Assembly: GCA_963170155.1 (NCBI GenBank)
Contig: CAUJGP010000002.1
Location: forward strand, 1-64,000
Direction: 5' to 3'
DNA length: 64,000 nucleotides
From: Bdellovibrionota bacterium
GTDB taxonomy: Bacteria > Bdellovibrionota > Bdellovibrionia > Bdellovibrionales > Bdellovibrionaceae
This document shows positions 16,988 through 26,905 of this stretch, piece by piece. Under the pieces are notes generated by a model. It saw only the letters and a program-made list of their open reading frames with translations. It searched no databases and had not been told where the DNA came from. The first letter of the stretch is position 1; every line of letters begins with the position of its first letter. The translations under genes were made by a program, and so were the position numbers.

Positions 16988-18313
16988 TTAAAAGTAATAC
17001 GAAGTGCCAGCCAACATGGTAAACACCTGCTGAGTCTTAGGAATGATTTCATAGTTTTGGTTGATTCTTTGAATGGAATTACCACGTCCTAAGTTGTAGT
17101 AACCACCAAAAGTGAAGCGAATTTTTTCTTGAGAAATAAAAGTAACATTGGCTGACCACCCCAATTGATCCACTCGGTCTCCGTACTTATCTAAAATATC
17201 GAGTCTCTTATGAGACGTCAGGTTGGTAAACCAGCCTGTACGAAGGATCAACCAATCTTGATGGGAATACTGAACTCCAATGGCCCCGTTAAACATCATG
17301 GCATGCTCGACTTTAGAACGTATTTCTGGATCACTCAAATCGTAGTATCGTTCAGGAGAGTAAATAGAACCATCAACGGAAAGCAACCAATCCTCATATC
17401 GATAGGCAAAACCTAAAGAAAACTTACCGGGAATCTTGGTGCTAGCACTGATGGAGGGCCTTGAAATCGCCGTGGGAGGATTGAGGGCCCCTGCTGTCGC
17501 CGAAATTTCACTTCTAAAATAAGAGCCTGACCCAGCCACTTCATAGCCTGGAGTGCGCAGCGAAGCGCCCATGTAGAAATCCGGGGTCCAATGAATTTGA
17601 TAACCCAAAACAGCCACAAGAATATTACTTGTGATGCTCTTTTCTTCAGAAAATAAAAGCGCATCCTTAGTTGTTTCATCGACTGTGCGATCCTGAACCG
17701 TGCGGTTGTAATTGCGGGCCGTATAATAAAACGTTATCCCCATGGTTTCTTTCTCAGAGATTTTTTTTGCGGTCGTGATTCCCACCCACAAAGACTCATC
17801 CAGAAAACTCAAAGTAGACGTATTTTTAGCCGTGGTACTGATATCTCCCTTAAAAGTATCATAATCAGGGACCACGATCGATAACCCGACATTGTAATCT
17901 TTGACACGCATCACGCTTCCTGCCGATGATGGGATGGATTGAAAGAAGCCTTGGTTCACTCGTAAGGGCGCTTTGATGAGATCTTCTTCTTTTCCCATAA
18001 TGGTATCAAACTTTTTATAAATAGAAACAGATGAAGAAAAACTATTACCACTCATCCAAGCCAACCCTGCCGGGTTATAAAAAGGTGCGCCCGCAGCATC
18101 GCCATAAAGGGCCGTGTAAGCGCCTCCCAACCCTGCGGATTGCTCACCAATCAAGATGGAATTGTAATTAGAAAAGGCGGCTTGAAGCTCAATGTTCGCC
18201 AAGAAAAGAAGGCCAACAGCAGTAAACCCTCGCATTTTAAGAGTGCCCAACCACACAAACAAAAAAGTTAATAGGCCCTTGAGTGCCGACAGTCTGATAA
18301 GCAAGCCTCTCAT
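16988..18313 (-). CDS. OmpP1/FadL/TodX-family outer-membrane protein
   Basis: A 441-aa beta-barrel of the FadL family, channels for hydrophobic compounds such as long-chain fatty acids across the outer membrane. The mature start shows the family hallmark: GEQSAGLGGAYTALYGDAAG followed by PFYNPAGLAWM (the NPA motif), and the last residues (LAGTSYYF) end in phenylalanine as barrels usually do. The longest frame begins at 18313, three bases after the pyruvate kinase stop, and has two hydrophobic N-terminal segments; an ATG at 18235 gives a cleaner signal peptide (RGFTAVGLLFLANIELQA) but no ribosome binding site, so the start is uncertain. Coupling to pyruvate kinase is unusual. Confidence 0.87.
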   Translation of the reverse strand: MRGLLIRLSALKGLLTFLFVWLGTLKMRGFTAVGLLFLANIELQAAFSNYNSILIGEQSAGLGGAYTALYGDAAGAPFYNPAGLAWMSGNSFSSSVSIYKKFDTIMGKEEDLIKAPLRVNQGFFQSIPSSAGSVMRVKDYNVGLSIVVPDYDTFKGDISTTAKNTSTLSFLDESLWVGITTAKKISEKETMGITFYYTARNYNRTVQDRTVDETTKDALLFSEEKSITSNILVAVLGYQIHWTPDFYMGASLRTPGYEVAGSGSYFRSEISATAGALNPPTAISRPSISASTKIPGKFSLGFAYRYEDWLLSVDGSIYSPERYYDLSDPEIRSKVEHAMMFNGAIGVQYSHQDWLILRTGWFTNLTSHKRLDILDKYGDRVDQLGWSANVTFISQEKIRFTFGGYYNLGRGNSIQRINQNYEIIPKTQQVFTMLAGTSYYF

Positions 18314-18316
18314 CCT

Positions 18317-19801
18317 TTAATATACGGTTTCCTTACGGCAACGAAGAGGAATTTTATCGTCTTCTTCTCGAGTCAATAATTCGCTTCCCAGCGTATGAAC
18401 CTGAAGTGCATTCGTTTTAATACCTTCTTTGACAGGATAACCAAAGGTCAGAATGATTTTATCCCCTGTTTTGGCCAAACCATATTGAATCAGTTTTGTC
18501 TCTACATGGGAAATCACATCTTCAATGGAGTGATAGGACTCAATAGAAAGTGTTTGCAGCCCCCAGATCAGTTCCAATGGGTTCAAAACGGTAAGGTCAT
18601 TTGTGACTGCGACCAGACGAGCTCGCGGACGGAATCCAGAAATGATTCCAGCGGTTTTTCCCGTGGTGGTTAAACAAATGATGGCTTTGGCATTCAATTT
18701 AAGCGCGCACACGCATGCACTGGCGGCAATCGATGCCGCTGGTGACAAGATATCGCTTTCCAAAGACAGGTGATAATAGTTTTTATCGGTTCGTTCCACT
18801 TCAGAAATGATTTCATGCATGGTTCGAATGCATTTAAAAGGGTACTTCCCGCTTGCCGTTTCAGCGGATAACATCAGGGCATCAGACCCATCCAAAACAG
18901 CATTGGCAATATCCGTGATCTCGGCTCTTGTTGGCCGAGGATTTTCAATCATGCTATCCAGCATTTGAGTCGCGGTGATCACAGGTTTCCCTAATTTATT
19001 GGAAATGGAGATAATTTCTTTTTGTTTAGCCGGTAAGACACTTTGCCCCACTTCAATGGCCAGATCCCCGCGCGCCACCATCACAGCATCACTCAATCGC
19101 ACAATTTCTTCTAAATTCTCCAAAGCTTCCAACATTTCAATCTTAGCGATGATTTTAGCTCTGGATTTTTTCTGCTGTATGATTTCTCGCAACTTTCGAA
19201 TATCACTGCCCTGTCGAACAAAACTCAGCGCGATATAATCCAAGTCATGAGCTAAGCCGAACTCGAGGTCTTTCAAGTCTTTCTCTGACAAGCAATCCAC
19301 AGATAAAAACGCACCCGGGACATTCATTCCTTTGCGATCTTTGAGAATCCCCCCATAAATAACCGTTGCCTCAAGATCCTGACCATCGATGGAATCCACA
19401 CGCAACTCTAACAAACCATCATCGAGTAAAATTCTGGTTCCAGGCTTGCAGCTGGTATGCAAAGTTTTGAAATCCGAGGGAATTAAACCTTTCTCTCCCA
19501 TCACTTCACGAGTGGTGATGATTACTTTTTCTCCAGGCTCCAAAGTGATTTGCCCATCCTTAAAACGGCCCACACGAATTTTAGGCCCCTGCAAATCCTG
19601 AAGAAGAGTCACCGGAGCCTGCAATTCTTTGGATAATTTTCGAACACTTTTGATCACTTTTAAATGATCTTCATGCTGACCATGACTGAAATTCAACCGA
19701 GCGACATTCATGCCCGCACGAATCGCTTTTTCAAGCGATTCTTCACTCGATGTAGAAGGCCCGATAGTGACTACGATCTTAACTCTGCGGTCCGCTAACA
19801 T
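18317..19801 (-). CDS. pyk: Pyruvate kinase
   Basis: A 494-aa glycolytic enzyme that transfers phosphate from phosphoenolpyruvate to ADP. All main blocks are present: TIGPSTSSEESL, RLNFSHG (substrate and cation binding), LLQDLQGPKIRVG, AKIEMLEALENLEEI with the catalytic lysine, MVARGDLAIEVG (metal-binding acidic residues), and TATQMLDSMIENPRPTRAE. The C-terminal allosteric domain ends at about 475 with an extra tail rich in charged residues. Start ATG with AAGG six bases upstream. It begins 11 bases after the coiled-coil gene and is followed by an outer-membrane protein gene three bases later, so all three are probably one transcript. Confidence 0.96.
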   Translation of the reverse strand: MLADRRVKIVVTIGPSTSSEESLEKAIRAGMNVARLNFSHGQHEDHLKVIKSVRKLSKELQAPVTLLQDLQGPKIRVGRFKDGQITLEPGEKVIITTREVMGEKGLIPSDFKTLHTSCKPGTRILLDDGLLELRVDSIDGQDLEATVIYGGILKDRKGMNVPGAFLSVDCLSEKDLKDLEFGLAHDLDYIALSFVRQGSDIRKLREIIQQKKSRAKIIAKIEMLEALENLEEIVRLSDAVMVARGDLAIEVGQSVLPAKQKEIISISNKLGKPVITATQMLDSMIENPRPTRAEITDIANAVLDGSDALMLSAETASGKYPFKCIRTMHEIISEVERTDKNYYHLSLESDILSPAASIAASACVCALKLNAKAIICLTTTGKTAGIISGFRPRARLVAVTNDLTVLNPLELIWGLQTLSIESYHSIEDVISHVETKLIQYGLAKTGDKIILTFGYPVKEGIKTNALQVHTLGSELLTREEDDKIPLRCRKETVY

Positions 19802-19812
19802 AATGAATGACC

Positions 19813-21486
19813 TTAACCCCTTCGTCTTTGTTTATCTGTTATTTTCTGAGATAATTGATTCATCTCTTCTCGGTGCCGACGCTCCACGCGTTCTATTTCA
19901 TTACCCGCCGTATCTTTTGTTTGTTGGATCTGATTCTCGTATTTCATTTCTAAAGATTTCATGGCGTCTTTATGGTTTTTTTCTCGGGCTTGAAGAGTTA
20001 AGCGAAACTCCTCTTCTTTGCGACGAAGTGATTCATGCATATTGTCTTTTAATGCCTCAATTTGATCTTCGTAACGAAAAATTTTATTTTCCATTTCTTG
20101 GCTTAAAGCCTTCTCTCGATCACGCACCTTTTTTTCCATTCGTCCCTCGAGTTCCGTCCGCTCTTCAACATGCCTGATTCTTTCATTGTTCAATTCTTTC
20201 ATGAAATCTTTTTTCATCAACTCTAAATTACCATCGTAATATTTTTGTAATTTTTCTGCATTCTGTCGTACCAGCTCATTGGCACGGTTGATTTTAATAT
20301 CCGCCCTTCGAGTCACGTGATCTTCACTCGCTTGCATATCATTTCTCATATCAGAAATCTGCGCCGTGGTTTGAGACCGCTTCAACTCCCGTTCTCTCAT
20401 GTGAGCATGGGATAAATCCCTTAAAAGCTCATCTCTGGATCTGACAGCCTTATCCACTTCTGAATCAACTTTTGTGTTAGCGACCTTAATCGCTTCATTT
20501 TTTTGATCGCGCTCATTCCTCAAGCGTTTTTCATAATCTTGAGTGAGATGTTTTTTCTCTAACTCCTTCTGGCGGCGCAGAGAGTTAGATTCGATGATTC
20601 GGTCATTTTTTTCATTTTTCAAATCTGATTTGAGAGCCACCAATTTTTTATTCAATCGTTCACTTGCAGATTGCCTAAATTCACCTTGAGAACCTTCGAG
20701 CGAGGCCACCTTACGATCCACTTCTTCCCTGAATTTTTCCTTCATGAGCTTCTGCTGCTCTTGATGCTCTTGGTTCATGATATCATGAATCGCCGCATTC
20801 GTTTTTTCCTGGCTTTCCTTCGCTTGACGATTGACTAACTCCAAACGATTGCGATCAAATTCGCTTTGGTTCTTTAATTGGGTCAGCTCCACTTTCTTTG
20901 ATTTTTTAACTTCATTGAGTTGACGACTCATATTCGCTAATTGATTATTGTGGTTTTCCCTTTCACGCTGCAATTGATCTTCCGTGCTTTTTTGAATTTT
21001 TGATCTTCTTTCATCCCAGGATTTATCACTTTCATCTCTTGCGAACTGAGTGTATTTTTGAAAAGCATCATCTTTACTCTTCAGCTCATCCGAGAATTGA
21101 TTTTCTAATCTGGATTTTTGGTTTTCAAAAATATTTTTTTGGGTGTTCATTTGGGATTCATAGGCTTCTTTTTGTTCCAAACGCATCGTTTGATTTTCTT
21201 CTAAGCGCTTTCTCAATTGTTGCGTATATAAATCTCTCATCCCTTGCATTTGATTTTGTTGCTCTTGCTCTTGCCGGCTCAAGCGATTTTTCATATAGCC
21301 TTGAAGCTGCTTTACCTTCTCGCTATGTTCATTTTTTAAATCTTCGATTTCCCTTTGATACTGCTCTGTTAAGTTACGGAGTTCAGCTTTGTGTTTTCGC
21401 GTGTCTTCAGCTTGTTTGGTATAATACTCATCCTTAATACGGCGGACGTTATCATCTCTTCGATTTTCATTGTTTACACTAGACAC
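19813..21486 (-). CDS. Large coiled-coil protein
   Basis: A 557-aa protein that is almost entirely charged coiled coil (heptads rich in E, R, K, Q; no proline-rich breaks, no membrane segment, no signal peptide, no cysteine). Such composition suits a cytoplasmic filament or scaffold, comparable in kind to the intermediate-filament-like proteins known from Bdellovibrio, but I cannot assign it to that family from sequence alone. The start is GTG at 21486 with a strong AGGAGG five bases upstream. It follows the TPR and FecR-like genes (116 bases) and precedes pyruvate kinase (11 bases), suggesting an operon. Confidence 0.8.
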   Translation of the reverse strand: MSSVNNENRRDDNVRRIKDEYYTKQAEDTRKHKAELRNLTEQYQREIEDLKNEHSEKVKQLQGYMKNRLSRQEQEQQNQMQGMRDLYTQQLRKRLEENQTMRLEQKEAYESQMNTQKNIFENQKSRLENQFSDELKSKDDAFQKYTQFARDESDKSWDERRSKIQKSTEDQLQRERENHNNQLANMSRQLNEVKKSKKVELTQLKNQSEFDRNRLELVNRQAKESQEKTNAAIHDIMNQEHQEQQKLMKEKFREEVDRKVASLEGSQGEFRQSASERLNKKLVALKSDLKNEKNDRIIESNSLRRQKELEKKHLTQDYEKRLRNERDQKNEAIKVANTKVDSEVDKAVRSRDELLRDLSHAHMRERELKRSQTTAQISDMRNDMQASEDHVTRRADIKINRANELVRQNAEKLQKYYDGNLELMKKDFMKELNNERIRHVEERTELEGRMEKKVRDREKALSQEMENKIFRYEDQIEALKDNMHESLRRKEEEFRLTLQAREKNHKDAMKSLEMKYENQIQQTKDTAGNEIERVERRHREEMNQLSQKITDKQRRRG

Positions 21487-21602
21487 TCTCTCCTCCTGAG
21501 AAAGATAGTTTTTAATATATCAGACATTCAAAAGACTTACCCGTCTGATCGAGAGCACAAGGCTTCTTTCACCCTATCAACAAATCTTAAAATTGTCTGG
21601 TC

Positions 21603-22358
21603 CTAATTATCATCTCCTTCGATTGGGTCACTAAAGTCTATCGGACCAAAGTATTTCTGTCTAAAAAGATCTCTGATGGCTTTTTCCCTTTGCAAACGAA
21701 GAAGACGTCTTTTTTCTAAATTCACCTTCTTCTGCCATGCGGTCCTTTCCATTGTTTGAACCACCTCTCCATAAAAATGTGAGGCTTGAGCCAAGGATCT
21801 GGAGGTCATCTTCTCGATCAAGGTCCTATCCCGATGAGTCCTCAACTCAGGAATCAATTTTACCAAACGAGGCAATTCAATGGCTCGAGGGATACCCTGT
21901 TGATTAAAATTCTGGTAATTCAAATCCCCATACCAATTAAAAAAGCCTTCTAAAAGATTATTTTGAACCAACACGTTGGAAAGTAAATGCAACTCCGCTC
22001 GCCCTTTCAAAACGACGATCCAGAGTTTATTATCAGAAGATGATTTCAGCCAATAAACACCACCCGGATGCAAGAGCACTCGCCCTCCTTGGGCTTCGAG
22101 TTGGATTTTTTTTGTATTTTGAACGCGTAGAACTCCAGACACCAAATTCCAAATGCGATTTTGATTGCGGAAAAGAATCCCTTCTTTTTGCATCTCCAGA
22201 CTAAAGCTAGAAGTTTTTAATACCGAAGGTTTCAGTGACAAAAGAGCGCATTCTTGCTGGATGTGATTAAGGCAATTCAAAGGCTCCTGCTGCAAAGCTT
22301 TGACTCGGACTTCAAGTGCAAAAGAAATAAGAATAGCAATAAAACGCAAGATTTTCAT
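21603..22358 (-). CDS. FecR-like periplasmic protein
   Basis: A 251-aa exported protein: signal peptide (KILRFIAILISFALEVRVKA), then a beta-rich domain with the FecR-like pattern (WNLVSGVLRVQ, IQLEAQGGRVLLHPGGVYWL, IVVLKGRAELHL) where the protein senses or presents a structural state in the periplasm. The C-terminal third is basic and helical (KKVNLEKRRLLRLQREKAIRD). FecR domains occur in anti-sigma regulators and in scaffold proteins; no sigma factor is adjacent, so a structural role is as likely. The start overlaps the stop of the upstream TPR gene by four bases, showing translational coupling. Confidence 0.72.
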   Translation of the reverse strand: MKILRFIAILISFALEVRVKALQQEPLNCLNHIQQECALLSLKPSVLKTSSFSLEMQKEGILFRNQNRIWNLVSGVLRVQNTKKIQLEAQGGRVLLHPGGVYWLKSSSDNKLWIVVLKGRAELHLLSNVLVQNNLLEGFFNWYGDLNYQNFNQQGIPRAIELPRLVKLIPELRTHRDRTLIEKMTSRSLAQASHFYGEVVQTMERTAWQKKVNLEKRRLLRLQREKAIRDLFRQKYFGPIDFSDPIEGDDN

Positions 22359-23065
22359 TCTTGTTCGTCCACGGGCAGGGTCTCTAAATCGGCCAATAAT
22401 TTATTGGACTGTAACTTTAGATTCTTTTCTTTTTCAAAAGCATGCCCCACTAGTAAAAACATGTTTTTAGCTTCTTCAAACCTGTTTTTTTCCTTTAAAA
22501 AAATACCAATTCGCAGCAATACATAACCCGTCTTGGGATTTTCCGGGAACAAGCGGATCATCTGTTCCGACACATCAAAACACGCTTCAAATTCATTGGT
22601 CTGAAAATAACTTTCGGCAAGCATAAAATACACGGTCACAAGTGAGGGGCTGATCGGGTTTTGATCTAAAATCAGTTTTCCTTTTTGAATAACACTTTGA
22701 TATTTTTTATTTTCAAAAAGAACTTTCATATCTTCAATCAGGGTTTCAAAGCGCGCTAAGATCAAATATTCTTCATTGGGTGTTTGAAGAACGCTGGCAA
22801 GGCCTCGACCCTCTTTTTGCCGAAGAGAATCAAGTTGTGGCAATACTTCTGGTATTCTCTTCGTGATTTGCTGTTTAAAAAGATCAAATTGATATTGAAT
22901 TAATTTTGTTTTAACTTGCGCTCTTGTGACTTGTTCTTGCAAAGATTCGATTCTAAATTGAGCATCCATTAAGCCACTGTAATGCCCTTTAATCTCAAAA
23001 TAAGTCCATTGCCAAAAAAGCATGGCGAGCAGTACTGTGACTAAAAAAATCCCGTTCTTTTTCAT
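22355..23065 (-). CDS. Membrane-anchored TPR protein
   Basis: A 236-aa protein with one N-terminal membrane segment (GIFLVTVLLAMLFWQWTYF), a coiled-coil stretch (~30-70) and TPR-type repeats in the second half (SVIQKGKLILDQNPISPSL, MLAESYFQTNEFEACFDVSEQ, NPKTGYVLLRIGIFLKEK). The topology puts the repeats in the periplasm, where it may dock the FecR-like partner encoded next. Overlap of four bases with that gene makes the pair a unit. No family name can be given. Start ATG; the ~280 bases upstream, shared with the divergent fumarase gene, must hold the promoter. Confidence 0.75.
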   Translation of the reverse strand: MKKNGIFLVTVLLAMLFWQWTYFEIKGHYSGLMDAQFRIESLQEQVTRAQVKTKLIQYQFDLFKQQITKRIPEVLPQLDSLRQKEGRGLASVLQTPNEEYLILARFETLIEDMKVLFENKKYQSVIQKGKLILDQNPISPSLVTVYFMLAESYFQTNEFEACFDVSEQMIRLFPENPKTGYVLLRIGIFLKEKNRFEEAKNMFLLVGHAFEKEKNLKLQSNKLLADLETLPVDEQE

Positions 23066-23371
23066 ATCTTATCTATCGGCTCTCTTTAAAAATTCATAAG
23101 CCATAGGCAGACCTTTTTAAGAAAGGCTTCGATTATTTTTGCCTTCCCTTGTCGAGGTTGAAATTCTGGATTTTAAACTTGAAAAGTCGAGAGATTCCTT
23201 CTTAATATGATCCATACGGTTCACTTTTGATTAAAGTCTCAGTTATTTTTGAGATCACTTCTACTTTAGTCTAAGAAGATTCACTCAAAAGTGACGCATG
23301 AACTGAAATGAAAAAAGTGCCTTGGCTTTAACCTGAACTTTCACATGAATTTCACCCAAATAAGGACGAGT

Positions 23372-24982
23372 ATGAATTTTAAATACAACCCTACTTATGA
23401 AAAATCTAAAGATACCACTCAATATAAACTCCTCACCAAAGATTATGTTTCTACGACCACTTTTCAAAATCGTGAATTTTTAATCGTCGATCCAAAGGCT
23501 TTGACCCTTATTGCTGAAGAAGGCTTTCGGGATGTCTCTCATCTTTTGAGAACCCATCACCTTGAAAAACTCAACTTGATCATGAAAGATCCTGAGGCTT
23601 CTTCCAATGATCGTTTTGTAGCCTTAGATTTGATCCGAAATGCCATCATTGCCGCTGAAGGGGAGTTTCCATCCTGCCAAGATACAGGAACAGCTATTAT
23701 CATCGGCAAAAAAGGAGAACAAGTCCTCACGGGAGCAGAAGATGCCGCTTATCTCACGGAAGGCGTTTTCAACACGTTCCAAAAATACAATTTACGTTTT
23801 TCACAACTAGCTCCCCTGACTTTTTACGAAGAAAAAAACACCGGGACAAACCTCCCTGCACAAGTCGATCTCTATTCGCAAACCGGCAATGAGTACCATT
23901 TTCTTTTCATTGCAAAAGGTGGTGGGAGTGCCAATAAATCTTATTTATTTCAAAAATCAAAGGCTATTTTGAACCCCAAAGGCTTTGAAGATTTTGCGAA
24001 AGAAGCCATGAAATCCCTGGGAACTGCGGCCTGCCCCCCTTATCATCTCGCCCTTGTCGTTGGAGGAACCTCTGCGGAGGAGAATCTCAAAATTGTTAAA
24101 TACGCCTCAACAGGATATCTGGATCAATTACCCACAACAGGCCATGATGGAGGGCGTGCCTTTCGTGATCTGGAAATGGAAAAACAAGTTGAAAAATGGG
24201 CTCGGGAAACGGGAATTGGTGCTCAATTTGGCGGTAAGTATTTTGTCCATGATGTGCGAGTGATTCGCTTACCACGGCATGGCGCCAGTTGTCCCGTTGG
24301 AATTGGAGTCAGTTGCGCTGCCGATAGAAATATCAAAGGAAAAATAACCAAAGAGGGTATTTTTTTAGAACAATTAGAACTTCACCCTGAGCAATTTCTT
24401 CCGACTCACTCTGAGCAAAACGCCGATGAAGCCCTGCAAATTGATCTCAATCAACCCATTCAAAAAACCTTGGCTCTTTTAAGTCAGCAAAAAATCTCAA
24501 CGCGTGTCATGCTCAACGGCCCCATGATTGTTGCACGAGATATCGCTCATGCAAAGCTCAGAGAGCTCCTTGAAAATGGCAAACCTCTTCCTGAATACTT
24601 TAAAAAGTACGCGGTGTATTATGCAGGTCCAGCAAAAACCCCAGCAGGGTATCCCTCTGGTTCCTTCGGTCCTACCACAAGTGAACGAATGGACCCTTAT
24701 GTTGGTTTATTCCAAAGCCACGGGGCTTCTTTGATCATGCTCGGAAAAGGAAATCGCAGTCCACAGGTTTCAGAAGCGTGCCGTCAGTATGGAGGATTTT
24801 ATTTGGGTTCCATCGGAGGGCCCGCTGCTCGATTAGGAAAAGAATGTATCCTGAAAATGGAGGTTCTTGATTTTAAAGAACTGGGAATGGAAGCCATCTG
24901 GAAAATTGAAGTGAAAGATTTTCCGGCCTTCATCATCATTGATGACAAAGGCAATGACTTTTTTAAAACCGTCATAAAATAA
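23372..24982 (+). CDS. fum: Fumarate hydratase, class I (iron-sulphur type)
   Basis: A 536-aa enzyme interconverting fumarate and malate in the TCA cycle. It is the [4Fe-4S] class I type with alpha and beta domains fused: cluster cysteines lie in [26 protein letters not shown] and [12 protein letters not shown]; the beta domain has [20 protein letters not shown] and MLGKGNRS. The frame is open from an ATG at 23345, but that has no ribosome binding site while the ATG at 23372 has AAGGA seven bases upstream, so the latter is chosen. It stands alone, divergent from the TPR gene; no anaerobic or oxidative regulator is adjacent. The class is oxygen-sensitive in other bacteria. Confidence 0.95.
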   Translation: MNFKYNPTYEKSKDTTQYKLLTKDYVSTTTFQNREFLIVDPKALTLIAEEGFRDVSHLLRTHHLEKLNLIMKDPEASSNDRFVALDLIRNAIIAAEGEFPSCQDTGTAIIIGKKGEQVLTGAEDAAYLTEGVFNTFQKYNLRFSQLAPLTFYEEKNTGTNLPAQVDLYSQTGNEYHFLFIAKGGGSANKSYLFQKSKAILNPKGFEDFAKEAMKSLGTAACPPYHLALVVGGTSAEENLKIVKYASTGYLDQLPTTGHDGGRAFRDLEMEKQVEKWARETGIGAQFGGKYFVHDVRVIRLPRHGASCPVGIGVSCAADRNIKGKITKEGIFLEQLELHPEQFLPTHSEQNADEALQIDLNQPIQKTLALLSQQKISTRVMLNGPMIVARDIAHAKLRELLENGKPLPEYFKKYAVYYAGPAKTPAGYPSGSFGPTTSERMDPYVGLFQSHGASLIMLGKGNRSPQVSEACRQYGGFYLGSIGGPAARLGKECILKMEVLDFKELGMEAIWKIEVKDFPAFIIIDDKGNDFFKTVIK

Positions 24983-24991
24983 TTTCAACTC

Positions 24992-25180
24992 TCACAAGGG
25001 AGCATTGTTGTTTGGAGAACCCATGATTTCCTGCACTTCAACCTGCTCCCGAACCAACTCCGTTAGAAGCCTCAATCGCGATGTTTCCATATTGAATCCC
25101 TTTTGATCCTGGCTTTCTTTGGCCATCTTATCAATTCGCTTCGTCACCAATTTCAAATGTCTTGTGATTTCTTCTTGCAT
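24992..25180 (-). CDS. Small hydrophilic protein, unknown
   Basis: A 62-aa frame between fumarase and the glycosyltransferase. The product is helical and charged (EEITRHLKLVTKRIDKMAKE, LRLLTELVREQVEVQEIM) with no membrane segment or cysteine, compatible with a short coiled coil. A purine-rich AGAGGGGG lies about 10 bases upstream of the ATG. It converges with the fumarase gene (stops 9 bases apart). No family recognised; real gene status is moderately likely from composition, start signal and lack of any overlapping gene. Confidence 0.5.
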   Translation of the reverse strand: MQEEITRHLKLVTKRIDKMAKESQDQKGFNMETSRLRLLTELVREQVEVQEIMGSPNNNAPL

Positions 25181-25265
25181 CTCGTTTTCCCCCTCTTATC
25201 TCCAAAATAAAAGCTGTTTGTTTAGGCCCATTCTTCATCCTTATCCCTTTATTGGGAAATACTAC

Positions 25266-26495
25266 CTACGAAAAATAAGCATCATTCCCTTGAAGCATGG
25301 TCTCTTTATCTTGGCAAAAATAATCCAATTCCAAAATAGGATGAGAACGCCATCCACCTTCCACTGACGAACTCACATGAAAAATGGAATTCAAAATCTG
25401 ATCATAATGACTGACATTTTTCATAAATTTTTTTAAAAGTTTTGTTTGCTTCTCTAAAATTCCAACTGAAGAATCCGATGTTTTTGCAATCAATTGAAAA
25501 TGGACCGCCGCCAGCACGGACTCAACCATCAACTGCTCGTGGCACACATATGAATTTTGAGAGCAAGACTGAGAGTGCCGACATGGAGAACAAGCTGCCG
25601 GCGTCTTCACGATCAAAGCTCCCTCTTGATACGCTCCCGTTTCATTAGGATTACTACTGCCCAAGGACAATTCAATAATGGGAGTACCAGCCCACGAAGC
25701 TAAATGTTTTATTGATGTATCCAAAGTGATTAATAAACGTGACCGTTGTAAAAGATCGTAGGATTCCCTAATATCGGTACATCGAAGAGAAACAGAAGAA
25801 CCCAAACAAGAAAACGCCTTTTCAAGGAAAGCAAACTCGCTCGCACTTGATAAAATACAATATTCAAATTCAGGAAACTCGTCTCTCATTTTTTGAATCA
25901 ATAAGACCCATTTTGCCAAAGGCCAATTCTTTTTTTGATCGCTTGATTGCGTTTGAAAAACAATTAATTTTGAATTTAAGCAGGCCTCTGACCGTTTAGG
26001 AAGACCTCCCACGGGCAAATCGAGAGTTTTTTTAAAAAGATCAATAAAATGAATTTGTGAATGAGGCTGCTGGTGAAGATAACGAATCCATGGGTTATCA
26101 GAACAGAATTCCTTTTTGGAAAGAGAGGGATCGTAACAAATTCCATTTTTTTGATGAGCCCTCATGAAGCTCATCCATCGCGTGCTTGTTTCTGTTTGTG
26201 AAAAATCCATGACATTATCATAATGGGTCTGAGAGAGCGTTTCCAACAACTGCTGTATATGACGATAAGGCCATGCTTTATTCAAAAAATTTTCACCTAT
26301 GGATTTTTGACACCATTCTCTCTCAAAAAGAAAAACACGCTCTACAAATGGAAAAAGAAAATCAATTTTTTGATAGAAGGGGTGCGTGAATAAATGAATC
26401 TTAATTTCTCGTTCCAATGCTAAGGACCTTAAAACATGCCCATGCATGATCAAATCCCCTAAACGATGCAGAGAAACAGCTAAAAAATTTTTCAT
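25266..26495 (-). CDS. Glycosyltransferase family 9 (heptosyltransferase-like)
   Basis: A 409-aa GT-B glycosyltransferase of family 9. The N-terminus has the LHRLGDLIMHGHVLRSL motif of heptosyltransferases and the C-terminal donor site is clear (LLITLDTSIKHLASWAGTPI then ELSLGSSNPNETGAY). After it comes a Cys-rich patch (ACSPCRHSQSCSQ, YVC) also seen in GT9 members. Classical members add heptose to LPS core, but the gene is the third of a unit (TPR protein, unknown, this one; overlap of four bases) directly downstream of the fliD-fliS-fliT-like genes, so flagellin or other protein glycosylation is an attractive alternative. The acceptor cannot be told from sequence. Confidence 0.87.
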   Translation of the reverse strand: MKNFLAVSLHRLGDLIMHGHVLRSLALEREIKIHLFTHPFYQKIDFLFPFVERVFLFEREWCQKSIGENFLNKAWPYRHIQQLLETLSQTHYDNVMDFSQTETSTRWMSFMRAHQKNGICYDPSLSKKEFCSDNPWIRYLHQQPHSQIHFIDLFKKTLDLPVGGLPKRSEACLNSKLIVFQTQSSDQKKNWPLAKWVLLIQKMRDEFPEFEYCILSSASEFAFLEKAFSCLGSSVSLRCTDIRESYDLLQRSRLLITLDTSIKHLASWAGTPIIELSLGSSNPNETGAYQEGALIVKTPAACSPCRHSQSCSQNSYVCHEQLMVESVLAAVHFQLIAKTSDSSVGILEKQTKLLKKFMKNVSHYDQILNSIFHVSSSVEGGWRSHPILELDYFCQDKETMLQGNDAYFS

Positions 26496-26905
26496 GCGAA
26501 TAAACTATCCAAGATAAAATCAGTCGGCGTGTTTTTCCAAATATCCAGTTCGTGGAATCCTTTTAAAGTTCTCTCGGCTTCCGTAAAAAAAACAGCGTAA
26601 GAACCCCAACAGGGCCGATAGGAAATGATGGGTATAGGATGATCCATGACTTGCAAAGTTTTTTGCAGAAAGGCAATGCCATCCCAAGTACTTACGTATT
26701 GAAAAGTAGAAACTCCACAACTTTGGAACTGTTGTATTTTTTCTCGACGAGGGTCTACGATAATGACTGCGATGTGAGGATATTTTCTTTGAAACTCTGT
26801 CAACACCAATTCAGAATCACAACCTAAAACAACCACGGATTTCGATTGAAAAACCAAGGGATCAACAAAGCGCAGCCAGGATTGAATGATTTTATTAGTA
26901 TCCAT
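26492..26905 (-). CDS. Small Rossmann-like protein, unknown
   Basis: A 137-aa protein. Residues ~20-50 read as a beta-alpha-beta start (SVVVLGCDSELVLTEFQRK, then IAVIIVDPRREKI), the kind of pattern found in nucleotide- or SAM-binding folds and in the small N-terminal part of motility-associated MAF-type proteins. No catalytic motif stands out. It overlaps the TPR gene by 11 bases and the glycosyltransferase by four, so all three are translated together and probably act together in glycan transfer. Function unknown. Confidence 0.7.
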   Translation of the reverse strand: MDTNKIIQSWLRFVDPLVFQSKSVVVLGCDSELVLTEFQRKYPHIAVIIVDPRREKIQQFQSCGVSTFQYVSTWDGIAFLQKTLQVMDHPIPIISYRPCWGSYAVFFTEAERTLKGFHELDIWKNTPTDFILDSLFA

